A DNA stretch of 64,000 nucleotides from Streptomyces sp. SirexAA-E (GCF_000177195.2 NC_015953.1:5270001-5334000); one strand, 5' to 3'; numbered from the stretch's first letter, positions 15,959 through 24,410 are shown. Made by a program: numbers and translations. The notes: a model not told the origin generated them from the sequence alone.

Positions 15959-16670
15959 GCCATCCCTCTTGAAACGTCCCTGCACTAGCGTCGCAACCTC
16001 TGGACCAGGCGTCCCCCCGCGTGGAGCGGCGGGACGGTGTCGGCGTCGTGGGGCGCTGGACGCGCCCCATGGTGGTCGTGAGTGACCGGCGTACTTCCCC
16101 CTCCCGCCGCCACTCGGCGCTGCGTTGCGCCCCTGCGCGCTGGGCCCTGAAACCCGCGGCGGTGCGTGGAATTCCAGCACAGTGGCGGATCTCCAACAAG
16201 GCCCGTGTACCGGGCTGTGACCTGGATGACGCCGTGTGATGAGTGCGTGACAAGCCGTACAGAGCTTTCATGGTCAAACCGGTCGCAAAGGGGCGGATTC
16301 CTGAGGGGTGACGCGTGTCCCAGACGGCATGATCGGGAGCGGAATGCGGGATTCAGGCACGCAATGTCCGTTTCGCGACGCGTGAACGATGGCCCGGAAT
16401 GGGTGCTTTGTCAGCAAGTTCGTGAGCAAACTCACATCATGATCGTCGTCTCACTGCGGCTTCCGTGGGGAATCGGATGTTTAGCCTGACGCTTTGCGCG
16501 GGTACCGGATCCGGCCGAACGGCGCCCCCGCGAGGCGGTGTCCGCGCCGCGCCGCCCCGGTGCACGTCCCGCCGCGACCGCCGGACGATCGGCGAGGCGG
16601 CGGCCCTCACCCGCGCTAGCCTGGAGCGTCAGTCTTCAGCCAGCCAGCAAGTGAGGGGCGACAGCATCCC
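15959..16670. other. Intergenic region between distal cvnA and the FAH-family gene
   Basis: These 712 bp separate divergent transcription units and should contain both promoters. A TAGCCT hexamer (16617-16622) is a possible -10 for the plus-strand gene. Open frames here (for example 16166-16489) lack family resemblance or a good start and I do not call them. Composition is less G+C-rich around 16230-16480, consistent with regulatory DNA. Confidence 0.5.
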
Positions 16671-17456
16671 GTGCGCATCGCCAGGTTCTCCATCGACGGC
16701 AATGTCGCCTTCGGCGCGGTCGAGGGCGAAGGGGACATCGACTCCGGTGACCTCGTCCTCGACATCATCAAGGGCATCCCGTACACCGACTTCGAGCTCT
16801 CCGGGACCAAGGTCCCGCTGAACAAGGTCCGGCTGCTGCCCCCCGTGCTCCCCAACAAGGTCGTGGGCATCGGCCGCAACTACGCGGAGCACGCCGCCGA
16901 GCTGGGCAACGAGGTACCGGACGTACCCGTCGCCTTCTTCAAGCCCACCACCTCGGTGATCGGCTCCGGCGACGCCGTCGAGTACCCCTCCTTCTCCCAG
17001 GAACTGCACCACGAGGCCGAGCTGGCCGTGGTGATCGGCCGTATGTGCCGCGAGGTTCCGCGTGAGCGGGTCAAGGACGTCGTCTTCGGCTACACCTGCG
17101 CCAACGACGTCACCGCCCGCGACGTCCAGCGGCGCGAGGCGCAGTGGGCCCGCGCGAAGGGCTTCGACACGTCCTGCCCGCTCGGCCCCTGGGTGGAGAC
17201 CGACCTCGACCCCGGCAACCTGGCGATCCAGGCCACGGTCAACGGCGAACAGCGCCAGCTCGGCCGTACGAGCGACATGATCCGCTCCGTCGAGGACCTG
17301 GTCGTCCACATCACGGAAGCCATGACGCTGCTGCCGGGCGACGTGATCCTCACCGGGACCCCCGCAGGGGTCGGCCCCCTGCACGTCGGCGACGAGGTCG
17401 CCGTCACCATCGAAGGCATCGGCACTCTCACCAACAAGGTGATCAAGCGTGGTTAA
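16671..17456 (+). CDS. Fumarylacetoacetate hydrolase family protein
   Basis: This 261-aa protein of the FAH superfamily has an N-terminal small domain and a C-terminal catalytic fold with the GIGRNYAEHAAELG and KPTTSVIG motifs, HHEAELAVVIGR carrying metal-binding acidic residues, and a C-terminal LTGTPAGVG. Members act as acylpyruvate hydrolases, 2-hydroxyhepta-2,4-diene-1,7-dioate isomerases or oxaloacetate decarboxylases; the substrate cannot be told from sequence. It starts at GTG 16671 with a GAGGGG site about 12 nt upstream, and its stop overlaps the gltX start, so the two genes are probably translationally coupled. Confidence 0.88.
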   Translation: MRIARFSIDGNVAFGAVEGEGDIDSGDLVLDIIKGIPYTDFELSGTKVPLNKVRLLPPVLPNKVVGIGRNYAEHAAELGNEVPDVPVAFFKPTTSVIGSGDAVEYPSFSQELHHEAELAVVIGRMCREVPRERVKDVVFGYTCANDVTARDVQRREAQWARAKGFDTSCPLGPWVETDLDPGNLAIQATVNGEQRQLGRTSDMIRSVEDLVVHITEAMTLLPGDVILTGTPAGVGPLHVGDEVAVTIEGIGTLTNKVIKRG

Positions 17457-18960
17457 CGCACCCTCCCCCAAGCTCTCGGCTCCGCTCGCACAGGGGGTAC
17501 CCCCTCGCGTCCGTTTCTGTCCCTCCCCGACCGGCAACCCCCACGTGGGCCTGGTCCGCACCGCCCTGTTCAACTGGGCGTTCGCCCGGCACCACCAGGG
17601 CACCCTGGTCTTCCGCATCGAGGACACCGACGCGGCCCGCGACTCCGAGGAGTCGTACGAGCAGCTGCTCGACTCGATGCGCTGGCTCGGGCTCGACTGG
17701 GACGAGGGCCCGGAGGTCGGCGGCCCGCACGCCCCGTACCGCCAGTCGCAGCGGACGGACCTGTACAAGGACGTCGCCGCCAAGCTCCTGGACGGCGGCT
17801 ACGCGTACCCCTGCTACTGCACCACCGAGGAGCTCGACACCCGCCGTGACGCCGCCCGCGCGGCCGGCCGGCCCTCGGGCTACGACGGCCACTGCCGTGA
17901 GCTGAGCGACGAGCGGAAGGCCGCGTACGAGGCCGAGGGCCGCACCTCGATCGTGCGCTTCCGGATGCCCGACGAGGCGATCACCTTCACCGACCTGGTC
18001 CGCGGCGAGATCACCGTCCAGCCGGAGAACGTCCCGGACTACGGCATCGTCCGCGCCAACGGGGCCCCGCTCTACACGCTGGTCAACCCGGTCGACGACG
18101 CCCTGATGGAGATCACCCACGTCCTGCGCGGCGAGGACCTGCTCTCCTCCACCCCGCGCCAGATCGCGCTCTACCGGGCCCTGATCGAGCTGGGCGTCGC
18201 CAAGGAGATCCCCGCCTTCGGGCACCTCCCGTACGTCATGGGCGAAGGCAACAAGAAGCTGTCCAAGCGCGACCCGCAGGCCTCCCTCAACCTCTACCGC
18301 GAGCGTGGCTTCCTGCCCGAGGGGCTGCTCAACTACCTCTCGCTGCTCGGCTGGTCGATCGCCGAGGACCGCGACATCTTCACCCGCGACGAGCTGGTCG
18401 CCGCGTTCGACATCGCGGACGTCAACGCCAACCCGGCCCGCTTCGACCTGAAGAAGTGCGAGCACATCAACGCCGAGCACCTGCGCGCCATGGACGTGAA
18501 GGCGTTCACCGAGGCGTGCGGCCCCTGGCTGAAGGCCCCGTTCGCCCCGTGGGCCCCCGAGGCGTTCGACGCGGAGCAGTTCGCCGAGATCGCCCCGCAC
18601 GCCCAGACGCGTGTGACGGTTCTCTCGGACATCACGGCCAACGTCGACTTCCTCTTCCTGGACGAGCCGGTCGAGGACGAGGCGTCCTGGAACAAGGCCA
18701 TGAAGGAGGGCTCCGACGCCCTCCTGGTCACGGCCCGTGCCGAACTGCTCGCCGCCGAGTGGAACGCCGAGGCGCTCAAGGCCGCCGTCCTGGCCGCGGG
18801 CGAGCAGCACGGCCTCAAGCTCGGCAAGGCGCAGGCCCCGGTCCGCGTCGCCGTCACCGGCCGCACGGTCGGCCTGCCGCTCTTCGAGTCCCTGGAGATC
18901 CTGGGCCGCGAGAAGACGATCGCCCGCATCGACGCGGCGCTGGCCAAGCTGGCCGCGTAG
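17449..18960 (+). CDS. gltX: Glutamyl-tRNA synthetase (non-discriminating type expected)
   Basis: This 503-aa class I synthetase has PSPTGNPHVGL (the HIGH-type signature, about 28-38) and the KLSKRDPQ (KMSKS-type) loop. It attaches glutamate to tRNA-Glu. In actinobacteria, which usually lack GlnRS, it also mischarges tRNA-Gln for amidation by GatCAB. The GTG start at 17449 overlaps the upstream stop. Between NAP and RVRF, where Streptomyces GltX normally runs straight through as I recall, lie about 14 extra codons from a G/C-run palindromic element (17461-17505). A strong terminator follows, then tRNA-Gln and tRNA-Glu genes 0.9 kb downstream. Confidence 0.95.
   Translation: MVNAPSPKLSAPLAQGVPPRVRFCPSPTGNPHVGLVRTALFNWAFARHHQGTLVFRIEDTDAARDSEESYEQLLDSMRWLGLDWDEGPEVGGPHAPYRQSQRTDLYKDVAAKLLDGGYAYPCYCTTEELDTRRDAARAAGRPSGYDGHCRELSDERKAAYEAEGRTSIVRFRMPDEAITFTDLVRGEITVQPENVPDYGIVRANGAPLYTLVNPVDDALMEITHVLRGEDLLSSTPRQIALYRALIELGVAKEIPAFGHLPYVMGEGNKKLSKRDPQASLNLYRERGFLPEGLLNYLSLLGWSIAEDRDIFTRDELVAAFDIADVNANPARFDLKKCEHINAEHLRAMDVKAFTEACGPWLKAPFAPWAPEAFDAEQFAEIAPHAQTRVTVLSDITANVDFLFLDEPVEDEASWNKAMKEGSDALLVTARAELLAAEWNAEALKAAVLAAGEQHGLKLGKAQAPVRVAVTGRTVGLPLFESLEILGREKTIARIDAALAKLAA
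17461..17505 (+). repeat. Palindromic repeat element inserted in frame in gltX
   Basis: A C-run, then aagctctcggctccgctcg, then a perfect 14-bp palindrome AGGGGGTACCCCCT (17492-17505). I recognise this pattern as a small hairpin element scattered between genes of Streptomyces chromosomes. Here it lies inside the gltX coding sequence and keeps the frame. Confidence 0.6.
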
Positions 18961-18975
18961 CGACGCCCGTACGCG

Positions 18976-19020
18976 CGCCGGAGGCCGGGGTCCCCCACGG
19001 GGGAGTCCCGGCCTCCGGCG
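18976..19020 (+). terminator. gltX terminator hairpin
   Basis: A 14-bp perfect stem (18976-18989 with 19007-19020) begins 16 bp after the gltX stop. An inner tcccc/gggga pairing extends it. Confidence 0.75.
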
Positions 19021-19048
19021 TTCCCGGTGGCGGGGCGGCGGGGCGGGG

Positions 19049-19054
19049 TAGGTT
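19049..19054 (+). promoter_or_regulatory. -10 element TAGGTT, probable leaderless promoter
   Basis: TAGGTT ends 6 nt before the ATG of the HAD gene. There is no Shine-Dalgarno in between, so the transcript is probably leaderless. Confidence 0.5.
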
Positions 19055-19060
19055 CGCCGC

Positions 19061-19780
19061 ATGGCGATCCGTGCGGTCCTCTGGGACATCGACGACACGA
19101 TCTTCGACTACTCCGGGGCCGACCGCACCGGCATGCGCGCGCACCTGGAGCGCGAGGGCTTCCCCGAGGGGTACGCCTCCCTGGAGCGGGCCCTCGACGC
19201 CTGGAAGGCGATCACGGACGTGCAATGGGCGCGCTTCGCCGCCGGGGAGGTCGATTTCCAGGGACAGCGCCGCGAGCGGGTGCGGGCGTTCCTGGGGCGG
19301 TGGCTGAGCGACGGCGAGGCCGACGCGTGGTTCGGCCGGCACGCCGCGCACTACGAGGCCGCCTGGGCGCTCTTCCCGGACGTCCTGCCGGTGCTGGACC
19401 GGCTGGCCGGGAGCTTCCGGCACGCCGTCCTGTCCAACTCCAGCATCCACAACCAGGACCGCAAGCTCCGCGCGCTCGGCGTGCGGGACCGCTTCGAGGC
19501 CGTGGTGTGCGCGGTGGAGATCGGGGTCTCCAAGCCGGACGCGGCGGCCTTCCACGCGGCCTGCGAGGCCCTGGCCCTCGACCCGCGCGAGGTGGCGTAC
19601 GTCGGCAACGAACCCGACATCGACGCGGCGGGCGCCGTGGCCGCCGGGCTCACCGGGATCTGGCTCGACCGCGACGGGCGCGGCGGACGCCCCGACCTCG
19701 CCCGTATCACCGGCCTGGACGAGCTTCCCGGCCTGCTGGCGGGCGATACCCGTTTTGGAGCGCCGGACACCTTCAGGTAA
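19061..19780 (+). CDS. HAD-superfamily hydrolase
   Basis: This 239-aa haloacid-dehalogenase-type phosphatase has motif I WDIDDTIFDY at the N-terminus with both catalytic aspartates, motif II in VLSNSS near residue 127, motif III Lys in VSKPDAAAF, and motif IV GNEPDID. The helical cap between motifs I and II is of the C1 type. It probably dephosphorylates a small metabolite, but the substrate is unknown. It lies alone between gltX and the tRNA genes with its own leaderless-type promoter. Confidence 0.85.
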   Translation: MAIRAVLWDIDDTIFDYSGADRTGMRAHLEREGFPEGYASLERALDAWKAITDVQWARFAAGEVDFQGQRRERVRAFLGRWLSDGEADAWFGRHAAHYEAAWALFPDVLPVLDRLAGSFRHAVLSNSSIHNQDRKLRALGVRDRFEAVVCAVEIGVSKPDAAAFHAACEALALDPREVAYVGNEPDIDAAGAVAAGLTGIWLDRDGRGGRPDLARITGLDELPGLLAGDTRFGAPDTFR

Positions 19781-19865
19781 TGTTCTTCCTGCGCCGCCCG
19801 AGCGGGCCGAAAGATCCGGCCGGGAAGCGCAGACAGAGACAAAGCCTCCAGGGGTTGCGTTTCAG

Positions 19866-19937
19866 TGGGCTATGGTGTAATTGGCAACACTACGGTTTCT
19901 GGTACCGTCATTCTAGGTTCGAGTCCTGGTAGCCCAG
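19866..19937 (+). tRNA. tRNA-Gln (anticodon CTG)
   Basis: A 72-nt cloverleaf with acceptor stem TGGGCTA/TAGCCCA, discriminator G, anticodon loop TTCTGGT reading CTG, and T-arm GGTTCGAGTCC. CCA is not encoded. It lies 27 nt before tRNA-Glu and is probably cotranscribed with it. Confidence 0.95.
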
Positions 19938-19964
19938 CGCAGTACAGCAGGATCGAAGTACCAA

Positions 19965-20037
19965 GCCCCCGTTGTGTAGCGGCCTAGCACGCTGCCCTCT
20001 CACGGCAGTAGCGCCGGTTCGAATCCGGTCGGGGGTA
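19965..20037 (+). tRNA. tRNA-Glu (anticodon CTC)
   Basis: A 73-nt cloverleaf with acceptor GCCCCCG/CGGGGGT (G-U at the first pair), anticodon stem CTGCC/GGCAG, loop CTCTCAC reading CTC, T-arm GGTTCGAATCC and discriminator A. CCA is not encoded. Confidence 0.95.
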
Positions 20038-20051
20038 CAACAGAGCAGTTC

Positions 20052-20085
20052 GGGAAGGCCCTCCACCTCGGTGGGGGGCCTTCCC
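20052..20085. terminator. Terminator after tRNA genes
   Basis: A long GC stem, gggaaggccctccacc pairing with ggtggggggccttccc around a tiny loop. It lies 14 nt after tRNA-Glu and also faces the convergent MerR gene. Confidence 0.75.
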
Positions 20086-20113
20086 GCTGTTCCCCGCGAC
20101 CCCGAGGCACCGC

Positions 20114-20803
20114 TCACGTGATCCCGTAGCGCTGCGCCGCCTCCTCCGCCTGCGCGAGCCTGCGCAACGAGGACAGCAGCGGTTCGTACAGCACCGCCGA
20201 CGCCACGGCGGCCTCCACCTGCTCGGCCTCGGTGGGGTACTCCTCCAGCGAGTCCAGGTCCCACACCGCCAGTTCCCGCATGGCGCGGGCCTGTTGGGCG
20301 AGGTACTCCACCTCGCAGGGGTGGCCGAGGCGGATCAGGGTGGCCAGCGAGGCCACCAGCGAGCGGTGCGCGGGGGAGAGTTCGCCGATCTCCTGGGTGG
20401 TCGTCCAGCCCAGTTCCGTGAACAGCCGGGCCACATCGGCGCGCGCCGTGACCGTCTCCGGGGCGTCCTCGTCCGGTTCGGGCCCGTGCGGCAGCGCCCA
20501 CAGCGCCGCCCCCAGGCGCATCGTGCGGCCCAGCGAGGCGTCGTCGGCGTGGGCCAGCACCTCGCGGGCGGTGGCCACCGGCAGCCCGCCGACCTGGAGC
20601 AGGGCCCGCACCAGGCGCAGCCGGCGCAGATGGCTCTCGTCGTACTCGGCCTGGGTCGCGGTGATCCGGGCGCCGGCGGGAAGGAGCCGCTCGCGCAGGT
20701 AGTACTTGATCGTCGCGGTCGACACGCCGCTCCGCTCGCTGAGTTCCGACAGTCGCACGTCCCGCGCCTCTCCTTGCGCCGGCCCTCCGGCCGGTGCCGC
20801 CAT
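20114..20803 (-). CDS. MerR-family transcriptional regulator
   Basis: This 229-aa protein has a MerR winged helix-turn-helix at residues 16-85 (RLSELSERSGVSTATIKYY, then REVLAH). The C-terminal part (about 110-229) is helical, with no metal-binding cysteines and no known effector domain that I recognise, so the inducer is unknown. It stands alone and is convergent with the tRNA genes. The start near GGCGGC with M-A-A-P is the best available, and a start closer to the HTH cannot be excluded. Confidence 0.82.
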   Translation of the reverse strand: MAAPAGGPAQGEARDVRLSELSERSGVSTATIKYYLRERLLPAGARITATQAEYDESHLRRLRLVRALLQVGGLPVATAREVLAHADDASLGRTMRLGAALWALPHGPEPDEDAPETVTARADVARLFTELGWTTTQEIGELSPAHRSLVASLATLIRLGHPCEVEYLAQQARAMRELAVWDLDSLEEYPTEAEQVEAAVASAVLYEPLLSSLRRLAQAEEAAQRYGIT

Positions 20804-21018
20804 CCAATCATCGGACGGTCCGGCTCGTGGGCGGCGTCCTGCGCGGGCCGGTGTCGCGGCGGCGGGCCGTCCGGGGAGAAGTCACCGGAGGCGTCCGGGA
20901 GGTGGGCACCGGAGGAGAGGCCGCGCAGGGGGACACCGGAAAGGAAAGGACAGGGGCCAAGGGGCCGCCACGGCGCTGGGGCGGTCCGGGAGAAATGAGG
21001 GGCGGGGGAGGGGGCGGC

Positions 21019-21735
21019 TCAGCCCGTGCGGCGCAGGGCCTCGCTCAGCCGCGCGGCCGAGTCGATGACGGCCTGGGCGTGCATCCGGCCCGGGTGGCGG
21101 GTCAGCCGCTCGATCGGCCCGGAGACGGAGACCGCCGCGACCACCCGGTTCGACGGGCCCCGCACCGGCGCGGAGACCGAGGCGACGCCCGGTTCGCGCT
21201 CACCGATCGACTGGGCCCAGCCACGCCGCCGTACGCCCGAGAGGGCCGTCGCCGTGAACCGGGCGCCCTGCAGGCCCCGGTGCAGACGCTCCGGCTCCTC
21301 CCACGCCATCAGGATCTGCGCGGAGGAACCCGCCTTCATGGTGAGCGTGGAGCCGACCGGCACGGTGTCCCGCAGTCCGGACAGCCGTTCCGCCGCCGCC
21401 ACGCAGATGCGCATGTCGCCCTGGCGTCGGTAGAGCTGGGCGCTCTCGCCGGTGATGTCCCGCAGATGTGTGAGTACGGGTCCCGCCGTCGCCAGGAGGC
21501 GGTCCTCGCCGGCCGCGGCGGCGAGCTCCGCCAGCCGCGGGCCGAGAATGAAACGGCCCTGCATGTCCCTCGCCACCATGCGGTGGTGTTCGAGTGCCAC
21601 GGCCAGACGATGTGCCGTGGGCCGTGCGAGCCCTGTCGCCGCGACCAGTCCGGCGAGGGTGGCCGGACCGGACTCCAGGGCGCTCAATACCAGAGCTGCC
21701 TTGTCGAGAACGCCGACGCCGCTAGAGTTGTCCAT
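21019..21735 (-). CDS. ndgR: IclR-family regulator NdgR (amino-acid-dependent, adjacent to leuCD)
   Basis: This 238-aa IclR-family protein has an N-terminal winged helix (about 5-65, ALESGPATLAGLVAATGLARPTAHRL) and a C-terminal effector-binding domain. I start it at ATG 21735 (MDNSSGVG), the length I recall for S. coelicolor NdgR. The open frame runs further upstream into non-coding sequence. NdgR is known to regulate leucine and other amino acid genes and amino-acid-dependent growth, and it binds the leuC promoter. The divergent arrangement with leuCD over 176 bp fits direct control of its neighbour. Confidence 0.9.
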   Translation of the reverse strand: MDNSSGVGVLDKAALVLSALESGPATLAGLVAATGLARPTAHRLAVALEHHRMVARDMQGRFILGPRLAELAAAAGEDRLLATAGPVLTHLRDITGESAQLYRRQGDMRICVAAAERLSGLRDTVPVGSTLTMKAGSSAQILMAWEEPERLHRGLQGARFTATALSGVRRRGWAQSIGEREPGVASVSAPVRGPSNRVVAAVSVSGPIERLTRHPGRMHAQAVIDSAARLSEALRRTG

Positions 21736-21760
21736 ACGACGATACTCGCGTCTCACTCTG

Positions 21761-21775
21761 TGAAACGCAAGTTCA
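21761..21775. promoter_or_regulatory. Candidate NdgR operator in ndgR-leuC intergenic region
   Basis: TGAAACGCAAGTTCA is a 15-bp imperfect palindrome (TGAA...TTCA) of the size IclR proteins usually bind. It lies in an unusually A/T-rich patch between the divergent genes. The assignment is inferred from position and symmetry only. Confidence 0.35.
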
Positions 21776-21911
21776 ATTTTCCCCAGAAGTTGCGAACCTG
21801 TACCAGCGGCCTCATCACGGCTCGCAGTCGCCGCCCCGCTCGGGGGTCCGGACGGTGGCGCACCCGAAATCTCTAGTTGGGCCGGCGAGGACGCCGGCCG
21901 GAGGGAAAGCG

Positions 21912-23339
21912 ATGGGTAGGACACTCGCGGAGAAGGTCTGGGACGACCACGTCGTCCGGCGCGCGGAGGGCGAGCCCGACCTTCTCTTCATCGATCTGCA
22001 CCTGCTGCACGAAGTGACCAGCCCGCAGGCGTTCGACGGTCTGCGCCAGGCCGGGCGCCCGGTCCGGCGGCTCGACCTCACCATCGCGACCGAGGACCAC
22101 AACACCCCGACCCTCGACATCGACAAGCCGATCGCCGACCCGGTCTCCCGCGCCCAGCTGGAGACCCTGCGCAAGAACTGCGCCGACTTCGGTGTGCGGC
22201 TGCACCCGCTCGGCGACGTCGAGCAGGGCGTGGTGCACGTGGTGGGCCCGCAGCTGGGTCTGACCCAGCCCGGCACCACGGTCGTCTGCGGCGACTCGCA
22301 CACCTCCACCCACGGCGCGTTCGGCGCGCTCGCCTTCGGCATCGGCACCAGCCAGGTCGAGCACGTCCTGGCCACCCAGACGCTCCCGATGGCCCGGCCC
22401 AGGACCATGGCGATCACCGTCGAGGGCGAACTGCCCGACAGCGTCACCGCCAAGGACCTCATCCTCGCCATCATCGCCCGCATCGGCACCGGCGGGGGCC
22501 AGGGGTACATCCTCGAATACCGGGGTTCCGCCATCGAGAAGCTCTCGATGGAGGCCCGGATGACCATCTGCAACATGTCGATCGAGGCCGGTGCCCGCGC
22601 GGGCATGATCGCCCCGGACCGGACCACCTTCGACTACCTGCGCGGCCGCGACCACGCGCCGCAGGGCGAGGACTGGGACGCCGCCGTCGCGTACTGGGAG
22701 ACGCTGCGCACCGACGACGACGCGGTCTTCGACGCCGAGGTCCTCATCGACGCCGCCGAGCTGGCGCCGTTCGTCACCTGGGGCACCAACCCCGGACAGG
22801 GCGCGCCGCTGTCGGCGAGCGTCCCCGACCCGGCTTCGTACGAGGACGCATCGGAGCGCTTCGCCGCCGAAAAGGCCCTGGAGTACATGGGGTTGACCGC
22901 CGGGCAGCCGCTGCGCGAGATCGGCGTGGACACCGTCTTCGTGGGTTCCTGCACCAACGGCCGCATCGAGGACCTGCGCAACGCGGCCTCGGTGCTGGAA
23001 GGCCGCAAAGTCGCCGACGGCGTACGGATGCTGGTCGTCCCGGGCTCCGTCCGGGTCGCCCTGCAGGCCGTCGAGGAGGGGCTGGACAAGGTCTTCACCG
23101 CCGCCGGCGCCGAATGGCGGCACGCGGGCTGCTCGATGTGCCTCGGGATGAACCCCGACCAGCTGGCCCCCGGTGAGCGCTCCGCCTCCACCTCCAACCG
23201 CAACTTCGAGGGCAGGCAGGGCAAGGGCGGCCGCACCCACCTGGTGTCCCCGCAGGTGGCCGCCGCCACCGCGGTACTGGGCCATCTGGCCTCGCCCGCC
23301 GACCTGTCCGACACCCGTACGCCCGCCGGAGTCCGATAG
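21912..23339 (+). CDS. leuC: 3-isopropylmalate dehydratase large subunit
   Basis: This 475-aa aconitase-family large subunit performs the second step of leucine synthesis, isomerising 2- to 3-isopropylmalate with the LeuD subunit. The three [4Fe-4S] cysteines are visible: Cys347 in GSCTNGR, and Cys407 and Cys410 in GCSMCLGMN. Also present are CGDSHTSTHGAFG and the C-terminal NRNFEGRQG. ATG 21912 follows GGAGGGAAA at good spacing; the frame is open upstream but has no better start. leuD begins 2 bp after the stop. Control by NdgR is expected. Confidence 0.97.
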   Translation: MGRTLAEKVWDDHVVRRAEGEPDLLFIDLHLLHEVTSPQAFDGLRQAGRPVRRLDLTIATEDHNTPTLDIDKPIADPVSRAQLETLRKNCADFGVRLHPLGDVEQGVVHVVGPQLGLTQPGTTVVCGDSHTSTHGAFGALAFGIGTSQVEHVLATQTLPMARPRTMAITVEGELPDSVTAKDLILAIIARIGTGGGQGYILEYRGSAIEKLSMEARMTICNMSIEAGARAGMIAPDRTTFDYLRGRDHAPQGEDWDAAVAYWETLRTDDDAVFDAEVLIDAAELAPFVTWGTNPGQGAPLSASVPDPASYEDASERFAAEKALEYMGLTAGQPLREIGVDTVFVGSCTNGRIEDLRNAASVLEGRKVADGVRMLVVPGSVRVALQAVEEGLDKVFTAAGAEWRHAGCSMCLGMNPDQLAPGERSASTSNRNFEGRQGKGGRTHLVSPQVAAATAVLGHLASPADLSDTRTPAGVR

Positions 23340-23341
23340 CC

Positions 23342-23935
23342 ATGGAAGCATTCACCGCACACACCGGCCGTGCCGTCCCGCTGCGCCGCAGCAACGTCGA
23401 CACCGACCAGATCATCCCCGCGCACTGGCTGAAGAAGGTCACCCGCGACGGCTTCGAGGACGGCCTCTTCGAAGCCTGGCGCAAGGACGAGAACTTCGTC
23501 CTCAACCGCCCGGAGCGCAGCGGTGCCACGGTCCTGGTGGCCGGCCCCGACTTCGGTACCGGATCGTCCCGCGAACACGCCGTCTGGGCCCTGCAGAACT
23601 TCGGCTTCAAGGCCGTCATCTCCTCCCGGTTCGCCGACATCTTCCGCGGCAACTCGCTGAAGAACGGCCTGCTGACCGTGGTACTGGACCAGGAGGTCGT
23701 CGACCGGCTCTGGGAGCTGACGGAGGCGGACCCGACCGCCGAGGTCACCGTGGACCTGGAGAAGCGACAGGTCCTCGCGGCCGGTGTCACCGCCGACTTC
23801 GAGCTCGACGAGAACGCCCGCTGGCGCCTGCTCAACGGCCTCGACGACATCAGCCTCACCCTTCAGAACGAAGCGGACATCGCCGCCTACGAGGCGGCCC
23901 GTCCGTCCTTCAAACCGCAGACGATCCAGGCCTGA
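23342..23935 (+). CDS. leuD: 3-isopropylmalate dehydratase small subunit
   Basis: This 197-aa small (swivel) subunit pairs with LeuC. Characteristic stretches are NVDTDQIIPAHWLK near residue 19 and GPDFGTGSSREHAVWAL near 68, which helps bind the substrate gamma-carboxylate. It lies two bases after leuC and is clearly cotranscribed. A strong hairpin 17 bp after its stop ends the operon. Confidence 0.97.
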   Translation: MEAFTAHTGRAVPLRRSNVDTDQIIPAHWLKKVTRDGFEDGLFEAWRKDENFVLNRPERSGATVLVAGPDFGTGSSREHAVWALQNFGFKAVISSRFADIFRGNSLKNGLLTVVLDQEVVDRLWELTEADPTAEVTVDLEKRQVLAAGVTADFELDENARWRLLNGLDDISLTLQNEADIAAYEAARPSFKPQTIQA

Positions 23936-23951
23936 TCAGCGCTTTTCCAGA

Positions 23952-23985
23952 ACTGCGCCCCCTGCCTCCCGGCAGGGGGCGCAGT
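23952..23985 (+). terminator. leuCD terminator hairpin
   Basis: A perfect 15-bp stem (23952-23966 with 23971-23985) and a tccc tetraloop, 17 bp after leuD. Confidence 0.8.
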
Positions 23986-24039
23986 CGCTTGTTGAGACCC
24001 CCTCGGGCGACAACTCGCCCCAGATGGCACAATCGGTGC

Positions 24040-24267
24040 ATGGAACGCGACAGCCAACTCGAGCTCTATGGCCTCGTCGCCGACCGATTGAAGGAAGCGC
24101 ACGCACGCGTGCGTGCACTGCAAGTCCCGGAGGGCGTACGGATGGCGCTCTCCCGGAAGCTGCTGGTCGTCACGGCCGCGGCTAAGCACGATCTCCCGGG
24201 CGCGGCAAGGCGTCTGGACCGGTTGATGAAGGACCTCGATGAGGGCCGATTCCCCGAAGGTGACTGA
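24040..24267 (+). CDS. Small conserved helical protein of unknown function
   Basis: This 75-aa protein starts at ATG 24040, 6 nt after a CACAAT hexamer that could be a -10, so the mRNA may be leaderless. The sequence is charged and predicted all-helical (LELYGLVADRLKEAHARVRAL, ARRLDRLMKDLDEG), with no cysteines or membrane segment. I do not recognise a named domain. Codon use matches its neighbours and the position between leuD and hupS is, as I recall, conserved in Streptomyces. It is probably real; function unknown. Confidence 0.65.
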   Translation: MERDSQLELYGLVADRLKEAHARVRALQVPEGVRMALSRKLLVVTAAAKHDLPGAARRLDRLMKDLDEGRFPEGD

Positions 24268-24410
24268 CTCCGCGGAACAGCGCGGCGGTCGACTTCGTTG
24301 CGGCACTAGGGTGATTAGCCCGTTTCGTGTTTGATTTGCGGTATATATCTGCCTAACGTGCGAAAACGCCTGAACAGTTTCGTTCCGGCAATGTCTCCGA
24401 AGGGGAAGAC

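Noticed and set aside
16166..16489. A 107-codon frame upstream of the FAH-family gene
   Set aside because: Composition and codon use are unlike the neighbouring genes and it overlaps the expected cvnA promoter. No homology is recognised.
19908..20807. A 299-codon minus-strand frame covering the tRNA genes and the MerR gene
   Set aside because: Its C-terminal part is a translation of the tRNA-Glu and tRNA-Gln sequences. The MerR frame at 20114-20803 explains the region.
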